NCBI GenBank assembly: GCA_030077755.1
Contig: JAQJZZ010000013.1
Coordinates: 1,364,001 to 1,428,000 of the forward strand
Length of the DNA stretch: 64,000 nt
DNA from: Filosporella fistucella
Lineage: Eukaryota; Ascomycota; Leotiomycetes; Helotiales
Direction: 5' to 3'
The notes under the pieces are model-generated. The model was not told where the DNA came from and did no database searches. It was given only the letters and a program-made list of their open reading frames with translations. Both the position numbers and the translations under genes were made by a program. Shown here piece by piece: positions 11,416-24,241 of the stretch; the stretch's first letter is position 1, and the number at the start of each line of letters is the position of its first letter.

Positions 11416-14400
11416 ATTGAAAAACAAACAAGAAAAACCACTCTACACCGAATTAATTCCTTCCATCCTCTATCCGTCTCAATATCGAAAATCTCCGGAC
11501 GGCCAAAAGAGAGAGGCTATGAGGGGTTGGGATGCAAATATGGAAGAATAGGAATTCGATGATGAGACGAGGGCAAGATGGTCGATACACTGGGGTACAA
11601 TCAGGATTATGGCGATATTCCTTGCAAAGATTGGATGACCCTTGTTGTACCAGGGATAATTAGGTGGAGGCAGGATAAATTGGAGAACAGTGGCTTCAAA
11701 GCGTGGGTGTTTCAGTAGGTGTTGCAGGCATTAAGGAGAAATGTTTGTCGAGACGAATCGCTTGGGAAGACAAGCTGGGGATGATACCGAAGAGTGAGAC
11801 TGTCAATATAGTAACAGTGAGGATGAGGAAGAAGGGAAGAGGAAGTAAGGAGGAGAGACAGGAGACAGGTGGGAAAGGCATAGCTTGACTCCAAGCTCCG
11901 ACTGTACGTACTAACTCACCTCGCCATAGTCATGATGCTACTGCTACTGTCCCTCCGTGTACAAGTATGTTTTGGATTGCTGCATTTCCTTGGTCTTGCA
12001 CGTTGTCCGGGCGGCAATTGGCGTAGTCTGGTGTAAACAAGGGGTGCTTAGGGGCAGGAGCATGGTATGGATAGCTTTGGCCAATTGGACCGGGCGAGAC
12101 TTCGCGTGAACACGATCGCCAACGACGCCGTCGCATCAATTTCAGGATTTTGAGGCGGGAGTGCATTAGCTGTGGCGGTGCATACGGGTAACATGGCAAT
12201 TAATCTTGTATCTACGAGGTTATATTGTATCTATATTATATTAATATATATCAGCCACAGTGGCGTAAGCTGGCTGCTGGTTAATACAGGAAGATACTTG
12301 GAGCTGAGAAAAAGGGCGGGGAGAGTTACAAAGTCAATTACGAAGCTCTTTTCCTTCTGAACACAGTCCCATCCCATCTCGATTTGGATCATCCTTATGA
12401 CTGACAGAACAAACACATATCCTACGTCCAACACATCGTGGCAATAAGACATCGTAATGTGGCAAAAGCGGTGAATCTGAGACTGATAGCTGGCGATAAA
12501 GCCTGACTCGCCAAGTCGATCCAGATCCAACTCCGCCTTTGCCCACTTAACTCACTCTCAGCATGCATCTACCATTATTTTGCACATCTCAACAAAACCA
12601 GACTCAATTCTCGACCTGGTAAGTGGCAAGTAATCTCATGATTTCATACACAATTGAGCTTCCATGAAAGTTCCGGTGCATCTCATCATGCATAAATTAC
12701 GGCACTTCAAAACCTTGTTAAAAGCAGGATGTGTCCCATCTCTAAATGCATGACGGTGCGGAATAGGCGAAAACATGATTTGTGCTTTGAATGTTGGTGC
12801 TGGTTTCGAATGGCCATAGTGGTGTGATGTGATGGTTGGGATGATCAAGCATATATAAGCATATGATACTTCCCGGCTTGTACTTTGAAGGCTATATTTG
12901 GTGAGTTGCAGCTTGTTTGATTCCTGGTTCAATTGGGGCGGAAACCATATGTCACGTGGTGTCCGTGAGCAAGTGAGGCTTTTCAGCTTTGGATGTCTTA
13001 CCTCACACAACGAATGTGCAGGTTAATGAAGGACTATGTTGCTGCTTCTACTCTAAACTGGTGTGGTCACTGTGTTTGACTCAGGACCAAGGCAGAATGG
13101 AGGGTTCTATGTAAGACAAAAGGCTCTTGCACTTCGAGCTTTGACTGTCCTCGAACACCTGTAGCACCTCGATCTGACGCCTAGCGTTGGCAAAATACTA
13201 AGTTCTAGCAGTGGCCTGAGTGTAGGGCACTCGATGCAGTATTTTATCCTCCTTTGACTATTCCATACTTACTTCATTGGTGCTCCATCCGTTTTCAACT
13301 TCTATTTGCATATGTCTTCTGCTTCTATAACGAATCACACAGCTGTAATCGAAGCTCGATCCTGAGGATAAGTTCCTGGATTCCCCGTTACCTGTGCTGT
13401 CTATTATCCTCACTTCATCGATCTACGACTTTTGAGCCTTCATGTCGTTCATTGTCTTTTGTTCGTTTCTCACTTTCCCATCAATAACCATCTCGTGTTT
13501 TCAGGTACCAATAGCGTCGAAGTTACAGTCCGAAAATAATATCATGCCATACCGGTGGTACCTGTCCCTTCCCCACTTCCGCCGTTCTAATAAATGGTCT
13601 ATTGCACTCTTCTAAATTGTCAAGCACCTTTCTCCTCCGATCTGATGATGTTGACACATGCCAGCACAGTTCAAGCTTCAATTGAGAAGGACGTAACGAG
13701 CCCAATAGTACAAGTCTGTGAGATTAGGCTAGTTTCAAGCTACAAAACTCCAAAGTATCTACTATAAAAAACTTCTAAGGTGTCGAAAACACATACGCAT
13801 TGAATATCCCTAGTATTTGTCCTGACCGTAGACAGTCATACCATCAGTCTCATAACGACTGATTTCTTCTGATTAGTTGCATTATAAGTGACTTTGTAAT
13901 CTTATTGACTTTCCAAACTGTCCTAACCGGATCCCAGAACAGCATTTCAAAGTATGATACACGTGATCTCTAGCATTCGCCGTCTACTGCCAAATGCAGA
14001 CAAGTGAAGCTATCATGAGATTCCTTATCTAACATCCCGAACTCTATCCGTTGGTGCCAGCATTATAGAGAATCTCTGACGTATAATCTGTATCCGTATT
14101 ATAATTAGCTACTACGATCACATTATATTCTTCACTTCAAACTCTTTTACCTCCTCTTCTTCCACCTCCTCAACTCATCACCAATAACCATTTTTCCAAT
14201 CTGCAGTACAACTATTCATCAACCCACAAAGCATCTACCAGAGTCCAGGCGTTCTCTTCGGAGGATTCCATCCACTCCCGCAAGCTCATGTGCTATTGTG
14301 TACGATTCCGATTTCTGGCCGTAGCTCAATCCACGAAGCCTCTTATCTCTGCCCGTCCTGCCCACGAATCATAATGTAGATGATGCACTTCCTACCAGGA

Positions 14401-14883
14401 TGCCCTTCACACTCATGTAGGTCGTGAGTAATAAAATCACAAGTGTGCAGACGGAAGAGGGGTAAGCATCAGTAGAGTAGAATAAGGTAACTTTGAAGAC
14501 GTTTATATTGGAGTCTAAACAAAATAAATCAGATGAAGTCAGGTAGTCTTTACTCGTAGAATAGAAATACAGCAGAGACCGAGCTACCTTAATCGATCTT
14601 TCAACGTCTCGGCTTCCGGGTCCAGGATCAGGGCAACTTAGCGATCATATCCACTAAACTATAGGCTCCCTCCACCATTTGTTCTGAACAGCCGGGCTCC
14701 AGCTGCATCCACACCCGCCAATCACCTCCCCATCATCCCTCCATACACAACATCCTTCACAGGAAGCCCTCCGAACAATGATTGAAGTATCTCGACAACA
14801 CACTTCCAGCTTCCTCTGCAAGCACCCCACTTCATCTTCCGGCCAGAGCAGATCTTGATGTCTACGAAGCCTGCAGAAGAAGG
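11416..14883. other. Long intergenic region, no gene seen
   Basis: About 3.4 kb between divergent genes. Frames here start at TTG or are CT-rich on one strand (for example 13254-13487, 14654-15075 minus). The CT-rich stretch around 14130-14280 is compatible with a long leader of the Zn2Cys6 gene. No RNA gene or repeat recognised. Confidence 0.5.
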
Positions 14884-17383
14884 ATGGAAACAATCACAAT
14901 ACCCTCTCCTACTGCATTCCTCTCCTCTCCCGTCTTGAAGCCTGCTCCAGAACCACCTCCACCACCAAAGCGCAAACCACCTCCTGCAACAAAATCTGCC
15001 GCTTCCGCAAAGAAGACAGGAGGGATTGTAAAACCCAAACAATCCAAGAGTCGCAACGGTATGGGCTTCACCCATTTTCCTCTCTTATCTGAGGGAAGAT
15101 AAGGCTAACCAAAAAGGTTGTATAACATGTAAAGCAAAACGTTTAAAATGCGACGAAACACACCCGAGTTGTCAGCAGTGTCACAAAAGGAGTGTACCAT
15201 GTGGTGGATACAAAAAGGATTTCAAATGGAGGCCGTTTGAAGAAACAACTTTTGTCAATAAAGCTGCTCCACCAAAGCTAAAACGAAGTAGGTCCTTCGA
15301 GCAGAAATAGGACACAACTGATACTCGCAGATTCAATATCACTAAAACCGCCAGATCTTCCGGCCGCAAGTCCAAGCGATGGCTCTTCAGAGTCAACACC
15401 CGGGGCGGAGGAAGTGAGGGAGGATACAAATATGGAATCGTTCTTCCACGCTCCAGCTCCGACACCACCACCATCCTTCACCCCCCCCAATTTCGATATG
15501 AACTTTGGTCCCTTCGATATGAGTAACTCACCATACATGCGAGAACTACCTAGGCCGAGATTCGAAGCGGATCATGTCACAAGGAGTTTAAGTAGTCTGT
15601 TCGAGGAATCAAATCCGCTACCTCCAAGACCAAGCTTTTCTGGACAATCTCCAAGGTTGATAGATCTACTCTTGCCGGGTTCCGAATTGAATGCTAGACC
15701 TGGAACGGTCACTATCCCTCCAATTGGAATGCCTTTACCTGCGCTGGAAATGCCAATGGAACAATATGTGCCCACAGTGGAGATGCAGGAGACTAGTTTG
15801 GAGGATGATGTGGAGGAGATTATTAGGGAGCCACAGATGTCGGACACAGACATGTGGATGTCTATGCGGAGTCCTCATGCCTCGAGATCGCCCACTGCGA
15901 CACCGTCAACACAAAGAGGGGACCCATTCAGTAACAAATTTTACCGGCAGCCGGAAGTTCAAGCTGGGAGTAAGGAGATGTTGATGTTGAGGTTCGACAA
16001 GCAGACTTGTGGAATATTGTCTGTGAAGGATGGCCCTACAGAAAATCCATGGAGGACTTTAATCTGGCCGCTGGCAAGAAATTCGTCGCCTTTGTACCAT
16101 GCGATTGCTTCCATGACAGCATTTCACACATCTAGGGAGAAGCCCAGCCTGCGGGTCGATGGGATGGAACATATGAGAATGAGTATCCGTAAACTAGCTA
16201 CCGACATCCCGAAGATGCGAACAGATACAGCACTCGCAACAACATTGGTACTAGCATTCTCTGAAAGCTGGGATCAACATATCTCTACCGGGATTGAACA
16301 TCTACGAGGAGCCAGGATACTCGTCAACCAGGCTTTAGCATCACATAGGAAACGTAATCTAATGGGAGATGATTTAGCGAGACTAAGGTTCCTATGCAAT
16401 ACATGGGTTTATATGGATGTCATCGCAAGACTGACTTCAGTTGACGACGACGATGCAAGTGATTTCGAAAATGTTCTCGCGCCGCTCAATTCGATTGCCA
16501 ACTTCAACGAGATTGATCCTCTTATGGGATGCGCTAGTAGCTTGTTTCCTCTCATCGGACGAGTTGCAAATCTTTGCAGGAAGGTTAGAAAGGTCGAATC
16601 GAATTCAATTGCTATCATCAGCCAGGCCATCGAATTGAAAGAACTTATTGTGCAATGGTCACCACCGCCTCTGCAATCTATTGACCGGCCGGAAGACCCT
16701 ACTTCGGAAATTACTCACGCCCTTCAAACAGCAGAAGCATATCGCTATGCCACTCTACTCTATCTTCACCAAGCTGTTCCTGAAATTCCATCATGGACGT
16801 CCGCTCAATTGGCAAAGAAGGTCCTGGTCTACCTCGCAACGGTCCCTCTTTCTTCCCGTCTCGTCATCGTTCAGATATATCCCCTTCTCGCCGCTGGCTG
16901 TGAAGCCTACGAAACAGAGGACCGTAAATGGGTTGAAGAAAGATGGGAGAGTATGAGGAACAGAATGTGGATAGGGAATATCGATCGATGCGAGGAGGTT
17001 ATGCATGAAGTTTGGTCTCGACGCGATAGTGTAGAAGCTGCTCGGAATGCCAAAGAAAAATGCAAGCAGAGACCATCAATGACACATTCGGAGAGCTCGA
17101 AGCGGAAATTCGAAGAAGAAATGGCGATGGATGATATGTTTTCTTTCTCAGAAATGTTGAATGGACCGAAAAGACAGCGGAGTAGTTTCTCGGGTTCTTA
17201 CAGTCCTGTTCAAGGGGAGAGAAAGAGAGTGCATGAGCCGGTGGAAGAGGAAATGGATAAAGAGTTGACGGTTAGAGGGAGACTACATTGGGTTGGCGTG
17301 ATGCAAGATTGGGAGTGGGAAAGTAAGTCAATCTCAATTCTATAAAACGAAACGTGCTAACGCCTTCAGTCCTCCTGGGGTAA
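14884..17383 (+). CDS. Zn2Cys6 transcription activator with fungal_trans_2-like region
   Basis: Fungal-specific nuclear DNA-binding regulator, 783 residues. Exons 14884-15058, 15117-15287, 15331-17322 and 17370-17383; all introns are GT-AG and in phase (branches CTAAC in the first and third; the second is only 43 nt). Residues 60-87 form a perfect Zn cluster: C-x2-C-x6-C-x6-C-x2-C-x6-C, starting GCITCKAKRLKCDETHPSC. Upstream is a Pro/Lys-rich stretch (EPPPPPKRKPPP) that may act as nuclear signal. The large third exon has the helical repeats typical of the fungal transcription factor domain found in UGA3/ARGR2-like proteins. The last exon encodes only the terminal ILLG after WEWE, an ending common in this family. 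A TTG-extended frame lies upstream but no ATG in frame. Target genes unknown. Confidence 0.93.
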
Positions 17384-17427
17384 TTCCTGCTATCCAATCT
17401 ACCTAACACAAAACTCCCTCCATAAAA

Positions 17428-18024
17428 TCATCGTCTAGAAAGCCCATTCCTACCCAACCACTCTCGGACTCCCCCATCTCCGCCGCCTCCTCTAATCCTT
17501 CCCGGGTTCAACGCCTGCACTCCGGTACCAACACTCGGTCCGAAGCCTCCTCTCCAAGGATCATTCGGCCAGCTTCGACTAGCAGTCTGTCTCCTCCTTT
17601 CCTCAGCCTTCATCCAAGCCTTCGCTATGCGCTCTTCTCTCTCCTGCCTCCTCACCTCGTTTTCATGAGCATGCGAAAGGAACGCCGAATATGTATTCGG
17701 ATGAGGAGTCATCTGTAGCTGTGGTACAGCAGCTGGTGTCCCAAGGAGTGTAGATGTCGTCGAGAGATTGGATGTCGATGTATTTGCCGGTCCTTCTGGA
17801 TGCGTGTATGGATGTGTGAGAGTAGCTGGCGTGGAAGGTGGTGATGGGAGGCTGGAGTAACGATGGGAGTATGGTACCTCGGGTTGGGTCAGAGCCGTCT
17901 CCTGGGTTTCTGTTGTGGCTGTTGAGGTGGTGCTTATGAAAGACCAGCGATTTGATCTTTCTCTTGGTCTTCTCTTTCGCTCCTTGATTTTTGGGAGCGA
18001 GAGGGAGAGAGAGAAGAGATGCAT
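17428..18024 (-). CDS. Small Ser/Thr-rich basic protein of unknown function
   Basis: Single open frame of 198 residues from the first in-frame ATG (18024, MHLFSLSLSLPKIKERKRRP). After a basic N-terminus comes a Ser/Thr/Pro-rich linker, then a charged, probably helical block (HENEVRRQEREERIAKAWMK) and a Gly/Arg-rich end. No known domain. It converges on the Zn2Cys6 gene with only 44 bases between the stop codons, so the two transcripts probably overlap. Codon order looks protein-like and the helical block is not simple sequence, but conservation has not been checked. Confidence 0.6.
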   Translation of the reverse strand: MHLFSLSLSLPKIKERKRRPRERSNRWSFISTTSTATTETQETALTQPEVPYSHRYSSLPSPPSTPATLTHPYTHPEGPANTSTSNLSTTSTLLGTPAAVPQLQMTPHPNTYSAFLSHAHENEVRRQEREERIAKAWMKAEERRRQTASRSWPNDPWRGGFGPSVGTGVQALNPGRIRGGGGDGGVREWLGRNGLSRR

Positions 18025-20949
18025 TCTTGCTACTTCTGCGGAGTATTTTCTTGTTTGTCGTCTTTTTTGGGATGTGAGATGCTGGTTGTTGGTTGCGGTG
18101 ATGATTGATGGCGTAAGGGTGGGAAAGCACAGATCTATGATTGTGGATTGATATGATTTGATTGATATGGGCGAATTAGCGTGGTGTCCTGGTGTTGGGT
18201 GTTTTCTTCTTCTATCCTTCCTTCTTGTCTCTTTTCCTCTCAATCCGGGGATCGAATATAAGATAGATTGTCGCTGTTCTCCAAAGCTGTTGTGGATGCG
18301 TACAAGGAATATAGCTATCAGGCCCCACAGATATATCGTAGATACTCCAATTCAAATTTGTGGACAAGAGAACAGAAGTCTTAACAGTACCAACTCCTCC
18401 TAATATTTCCCAGATCGAAAACAGGAACTAATCCTCGGTACGGTGGAACGGGTAGATGAAGCAAGAGGTGGAGTAACTGGTGGAGTCCTCTAACACATCA
18501 AAGGTATACAGAAAGGATAAATGGATAAGATGTCTCTCTGGCGATGAGAAAAAAACACAAAGTGGAAAGGTCACCCTCTCTCTCTTCTGATTTCTCTGGC
18601 ACAGTACCAAGGCACTCCCTTCCTTTTTCCCAACACCCGAGCTTGAAATTATGCACCTCTCACCAGACCCCAAATGACTGGTTCCTCAGCCGTCTTTCCT
18701 CGGCACTCTCTTTGCTTTTTCCCAAATGACTTGCTGGGATTATGCTTTGACAACTCTTTCTTGCAGGATAAAATTTTCTGGGACGATGTACTGTAGATTC
18801 CGGAAATGGAATATGCGTGACCGAGGACGTGTGTCTTGATTGCTGGCAGAGTCAGGAAACTGGGTGGTGGGAGAAGGTATGCGGTGGATGTGCAGATATA
18901 TGGCGTTTAGCGCGGATGGATGATCCTTGCGTGGGGTTTATGCCGAGTGGGAAAGAAGCCTAAGACTTGGGATGGCCTTGGTGGGATGAAACGGTGAGAT
19001 GAAAGATCAAGGATGGAGAGGCGGATAGGAGGAGGTATAGAAGTTTTGATTTGGTGATCTTTCTGGTGGGATAGGAAGATCTGGTTGGTTGGAGAGACTG
19101 AAACTTGTTATGGACTTTCAGTTTTTGGTTTTGCTCCCCTGACCAAGGGAGAATCTACTCTGATTCCAGTCGCTAAAAGTGAAAAGATGGAAATCTTGAT
19201 CACTTCATCTACCGAATCTCCGGTTATACAAGAGGATCCGCTTCAGATACTCCGGGGTGCCGGGACCGTGGCAATGGGTATATGGTCTGATAGTCCCTTG
19301 TCGGAATGGTGATTTGAGCGCTTGAAATTCTGCTCTCTTGTGCAGAAATAGCTATTTCTGAAGACCGGCAGTGGTGATCTACCGGGTAGAGCCGTTATGG
19401 GGTGATTTGTAGATTTTGGTGGAGTTGTGGAGTTTTGGTGGAGGTAAATGAGTTGGTGGGGCTTGGATTGATAGGGGAAAGCAGGCTACTTGAAACCGAG
19501 GGAATGTACGTCGAATCGGGAGAATGTAGATATTCTTCAAGAATAGAGGACTTTGTCCGAGGTAATGATATTTGAATTTGTTTTGGAGGTGGTGTTGTGG
19601 AGGTTGTGGAGTTTGTGGGGTCCGGGGTATGTGCTGTATGTTTTTGCTTTGTTCCACAAACTTGGAGCTGTGAAACCAGAACCAACAATTGTACCACTTT
19701 GCGCCACGAGCTGCGATTCGGAAGAATGTGTTCAAGGAACACGATTTCAAGGCGCAGGGAGATTTAAACTCTTTACTCTCGAAGTGAGCGACACGTAAGA
19801 TGATGCCGTTGAGTAATCTTGCCCGTCCCGCTAATTGTGAATGGAATAGGATCGTTTGCACCTGACAGAAAGATTATATAGAGATGCTGAGGTAAGATCC
19901 AACGATACTGTGGAATTAAGTTACTGATCGGAGGGATGTTTGTAAGCGTGAAACCACAATTGAGGCTATCGCGGCGATGATTAATCTGGGGTTTGGAGAT
20001 AATGGAGAAAGTAGCTAGCAAAAGGTGGAGATCCAAAAGTCCATCTACAATGTGGGAGAAGAGGGATTTATAGAATTACACAGATTGCTTCTAGGCTTTC
20101 GAATCTCTTGGCCCAAGATGGATAAAATTGTGGCTAAATTGGTGTGGCATTTACATGGTTTAGATATGATATTCTGGGGATTTCAGAGCAGCTGAGAGGA
20201 TAGACTGAAGCCTCATCAAGTAAGATGTTCCTTACATATCAACACAAGACACACCGTTTTCTCTACCGCTGTCAAATCTGCACAATCTCTGTATCGTGAT
20301 GGTGAAAGGTGGAGGAGACAAAAAGAGATAGCGATAAGCTTTGAGGTCTGAGGACAGATTACTTTTTCTCTTGAGTCAGTGGGATTCTTGCTTGGCTTTC
20401 CTTGGCTATAACTTGGGGTGCAGGTGTGAGAGTTTTGGGAACGAAGTGTCAATGAGAGTTTTGGATAGGTTGGTAGATAGAAGTGGCGTACAGGAGTGGG
20501 GGATGACCCGATAACGGAGAAGCGAGGTTGATAAGGGGAGGTGTCACAAGGTGATGTTTCATTCCACAGGGGTGAGCTTGTGACGTTTGGTAGAAGCTTA
20601 AATCTTGAGCTGTTGTACGAAACGTAATGTTTTGGAAGTGGTGTTAGGCATGCTTTCGAAAGGCGCAGTAAAAGGGGGAAGGCAGAATGGAAAGTGATTC
20701 ACGTGTAAATTTGGGAGTGTCTTAGTATTAGTAATAGTATCAATGAGGGGTAAATGATTTATATCAATAGGGAAGAATGAAATAGTTTGATGATGCCGTC
20801 AGTCCAACGCTTTCTATTATTTGTATTAGTAATTTCAAGAGATAAGAGTCATCGAAAACTCCACAGTAGTACTAAATTTATCTTTATATTCTAACCAGAC
20901 AGATTTCGAAGCAGAGTCGAACAGGGATATTAATTCCATATGTCTTTTT
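18025..20949. other. Intergenic region, no gene seen
   Basis: About 2.9 kb, purine-rich on the plus strand from 18800 to 20100. The minus frame 19379-19861 is Pro/His-rich and lacks any motif. Probably promoter of the 17428-18024 gene plus 3' flank of the SET gene. Confidence 0.5.
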
Positions 20950-22688
20950 CTATGCTGAATCTGACAACCCGTTTGATTGAATCGCTTTTGTAACTTCTGG
21001 AATCGAATCTCCATTTGCCTCTGACGTGCACTTTCCACATCTGCACGCCATACCAAACCAACCCATCAACTTCTTGCGTCTATCAACAAGAGGCATTTCA
21101 TTCCCTTTTGATCCAATGTAGCTGATGCACATCTCTTCTCCCTTTTTACAATCTCTCATTGCAAACATAGTAACCTCCGAACTAGCGTTGTCATGTCTCC
21201 AATCAACGTTCGGACTACAACTGTGATTCAACATGCTATACAGTCCACTAATACTGGTTCCAGGCCATTCCCCAAGAGTTTGACCGTGTTTGTTGTTTTG
21301 TAATCGACATTTGATAGTATGCAGAACCCATGTGTCATACAGCTGATTTGTAAAGACGTTGATGCCAAGAGTATGTAGAATCGTAATTGGTGTTTGGATA
21401 TGATCTTCAAAGTTGAAAATAATAAGATTCGGCTCTTTGAATCCATATGCCGGCGTAAGTCGTACCAAGAGCTTGCTTTCTAATGGATGATCAGCATCTT
21501 CTTCGATGCTCAGAGCCAAGACTCTCATCAATAGCAATGCATCCAAGGTGAAACTTGTGGTGCTTTTCGCTTTTTGAGCAGCTGTGTAAAGATAATCAAA
21601 ATCTTTCCCGCAAATTGGATCGTGAAACGTCTCCAATGCTGTATCGGCACATTCTTGAGAGCAGTAGAGGACAGAACAGCAAGTATTCCAGAAATTTCCA
21701 GTTGGACAAGCACAACATGTCGGACATCCACCAGGATCCGCATCAACTCCAACTGACCCCGCACTCATCTTATCAATCAAGACTGTCTCGCCAGCAGCGA
21801 TATCCCTCGTGGCTATAGCACCAATACAATCATCCTCTGTAGCCGTATCTCCATTCTCTGCAAGTGTATCCCTGATTGTACTCCTCACCACCATACAGTT
21901 TGTCGACACTTTCTTGAAATCTTCTTCTATCCCTGCAAACACCTCTTCATTCCTGACCAAGAGATCATCACTCATGAACGGATAAGCAGTCGGATATACA
22001 CCTCCATTCGAAAGCGTATTCTCCATCTGATCCGCGTTCATCTCTCCCCTCTGTACTTGCTCTTTCAAAATGGCTTCTCTTTGCCCGTACCAAGAATCCG
22101 CATTTGCTACCTCGCTGGGGAAAAACTGATCATCCGGAAACTTTTCCATTGCCTCCCGACTCATGCGCTGATAATCACCACAGCAATTTGCAGCCATGAG
22201 GCCCTCCATTAGTTCGGTCCAGATCTGTAATTCCAGCCTTTTCAACATCTCTTTCACCTTCTGAGCCAACAATTCAGGCGTAGAAACTGTGTCCGCCCAC
22301 CGTATCCATGCTGGATCAGTAGTATGGAGGACATAAGTCTTCTTTCTAAACGCCTTCCTGACCTCTTTCCCCAATACATCATTTTCCTCATTTAGGCCTG
22401 CCTCTACCAAAAGACGTGCTTTATAAGCATCTCCGAGCGCTAATTCGGGAAATCCTAGTAAACGCAAACAATTACTCCGATTTAACCATGTTTCTGGATC
22501 GTAAGGTAGAACAGATAGTTGTTCTGTTAGATTTATAACCTCATCGCTTTCTGTAGCGAAGGACTACGCTTGTTAGCGGTGGAGAAAAGACAATTTGATG
22601 TACAAACTGTGGGGTCCAAGGGGACATAGGGAGAAATCTCGCAGGCCGAGGAAGGGATATATTGAGTGTATTTCCAGGGAGAATCCAT
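20950..22688 (-). CDS. SET/MYND (SMYD-like) protein, 5' end unresolved
   Basis: Probable protein lysine methyltransferase of the SMYD-like type, or a fungal TPR-SET protein. The main exon (about 22550-20950, more than 500 codons) opens with a TPR-like block (WLNRSNCLRLLGFPELALGD). The SET region begins near IATRDIAAGETVLID, is interrupted by a Cys-rich MYND-like insert (CPTCCACP...YCSQEC...H...C), and resumes with the SET core NHSCSPNVDW, then GEEMCISYIG and a post-SET CRCGKC motif. The S-adenosylmethionine and lysine-channel residues therefore look present. The start is uncertain: the exon frame has an upstream stop at 22566-22564 and needs a 5' exon. ATG 22688 (MDSPWKYTQYIP) is the best candidate, but the likeliest splice (22603/22551) makes TAA at the junction; a 22607/22540 pair is in phase but has weak sites. 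Confidence 0.75.
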
Positions 22689-23242
22689 TTTAGCTTCTCT
22701 ACCTAGCCAACGGTGGTAGAAGCGGACAGTATGTTTCAAATCGATTTCCTGGTGCTGGTGCTGATTTTGAGATAAGGCGGGTATTGAAGTTTTGTGAAAA
22801 TTTATGTGGAAATGTAGGCAAGGATAGGTGATTCGATGGGTGGCGGAAAGCGGGTCATGACTCGTTGTATCACGTGTGGAGATCTGGGAGCGTGATTTAT
22901 TCTTTTTGGACTACGATTCTCTGGGTCAAGCTTGAGAGAGTTAGGATTGTAAGTGGGGTTTTTAATTTACCCTTTTAGAACAGCCTTCTATTGTACAAGC
23001 CGATATTGTCGTCTTCCACTCAGCAAATTGGAAAAAAGGGATTCTCGCTTAATAAGGGGTCTTCCTTCTTTGGTCCCTTATTTCATATTTATTCTTCTAG
23101 TTATTGTCCGAGTAAATAATTATAAGTTCGTAAGATAACATATCGATTCTTCACCTGGCTAAAGTTCAAATCCAAGTCACAGACTTCCGCCTACTTCAAG
23201 ATTCCAAAATCATCTCCCTAAGCTACTTTTGCTCGTCTTACC

Positions 23243-23436
23243 ATGACTGCCCTCATCGACCACGTCGTTACAAAAATCTCACCTCTCTTGAGGCGAATAT
23301 CTCCCGCCAGGCCTGTACTTAACTCTCTTGCTTTCGATATTCTGCCTCATTCCAACAACCTCCCATCGACGAATTTGACGAAGGGTGGGAAGACTTAGAA
23401 GGGAGGATTGACCAACAGCTAGGTGGCATGTACTAG
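23243..23436 (+). pseudogene. Possible decayed short gene
   Basis: ATG at 23243 opens 51 codons (MTALIDHVVTKISPLLRR...) ending at 23398. An overlapping frame gives a more protein-like tail (QQPPIDEFDEGWEDLEGRI) that stops at 23436. A frameshift or unseen intron would join them. No family recognised. Confidence 0.25.
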
Positions 23437-23766
23437 TCCAAGTTCATGAAAAATGTAGCAGTTAGAAGGTGCAATATAATAGAAGGTCAATATATGCTTT
23501 TGAATGAGAGGATTTAGAGGTAGCGATTAGGATAGCAAAAATGTATATTATGGATATATGAATTGGATCTTAACTAGTAATAGCAAAAAGGCTCGAGGAG
23601 GCTGAAATATGGATGTAGACACAACTAGCATCACCTTGATTTCGCGCGTCCTCAACTTGAGGCTCTGCTGGCAAATGGCACGCCTACGTTCAAACTCAAA
23701 ACCCATTCTAGAAATCGCGCCTCAAAACTTATGATCCCTTTCCAAACACTTGATATCTCTAAGACT

Positions 23767-24063
23767 CTAATCCAATATTTGCACACTATCATTTGTTACT
23801 TGTGGCCGTTTCACAAGTAAATCCCGTACCGCGGACAATTTGCTGCCAATTTTAATCGGAGGTTTATTATTACTATTAGTCCTTCGACTTATGGGTTGAC
23901 CTGGATCTGAGATCAGAGCGGAGTCATTTAGAACTTGTGGTCGCTTCACAAGTACATCCCTCTCAGTTGTCAGATCACTGCGAGTGAATCTGATGTGAGG
24001 GTCCCTTTTGATATCTACACCTTGTGTTACAAGGCGCGTTGTGATTGGCTGATTCTTTATCAA
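23767..24063 (-). repeat. Two-copy imperfect repeat in an open frame
   Basis: The minus frame contains RDVLVKRPQVLNDS and again RDLLVKRPQVTNDS, about 45 residues (135 bases) apart, each preceded by a similar QPI...R block. DNA copies can be seen as CTTGTGGCCGTTTCACAAGT and CTTGTGGTCGCTTCACAAGT. It may be a fragment of a repeat protein or a non-coding tandem duplication. Confidence 0.45.
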
Positions 24064-24241
24064 ATTTGTCTAGTCTAGAGTATAGAGTAGAAACCCTTCT
24101 GGAACTCCAATTACGATGCCGGAATGGCATGCGAGAGTTTTCAATCCTACTTCCTTACTTAAGCTCAAACCCATGTAATATATAATTCAGAGTTAGCTAA
24201 GTGATGTAGATCTTCCGCCCCACGATTTATCACGCCCGAGT

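Larger units (their letters stand above)
22689..24241. other. Intergenic region with gene debris
   Basis: No intact gene. Contains a broken short frame (23243-23436) and a two-copy repeat (23767-24063), described separately. Confidence 0.5.

Noticed and set aside
12636..13010. 124-residue minus ORF
   Set aside because: Begins at TTG, no ATG, no domain.
19379..19861. 160-residue minus ORF, Pro/His-rich
   Set aside because: Explained by strand-biased purine/pyrimidine composition.
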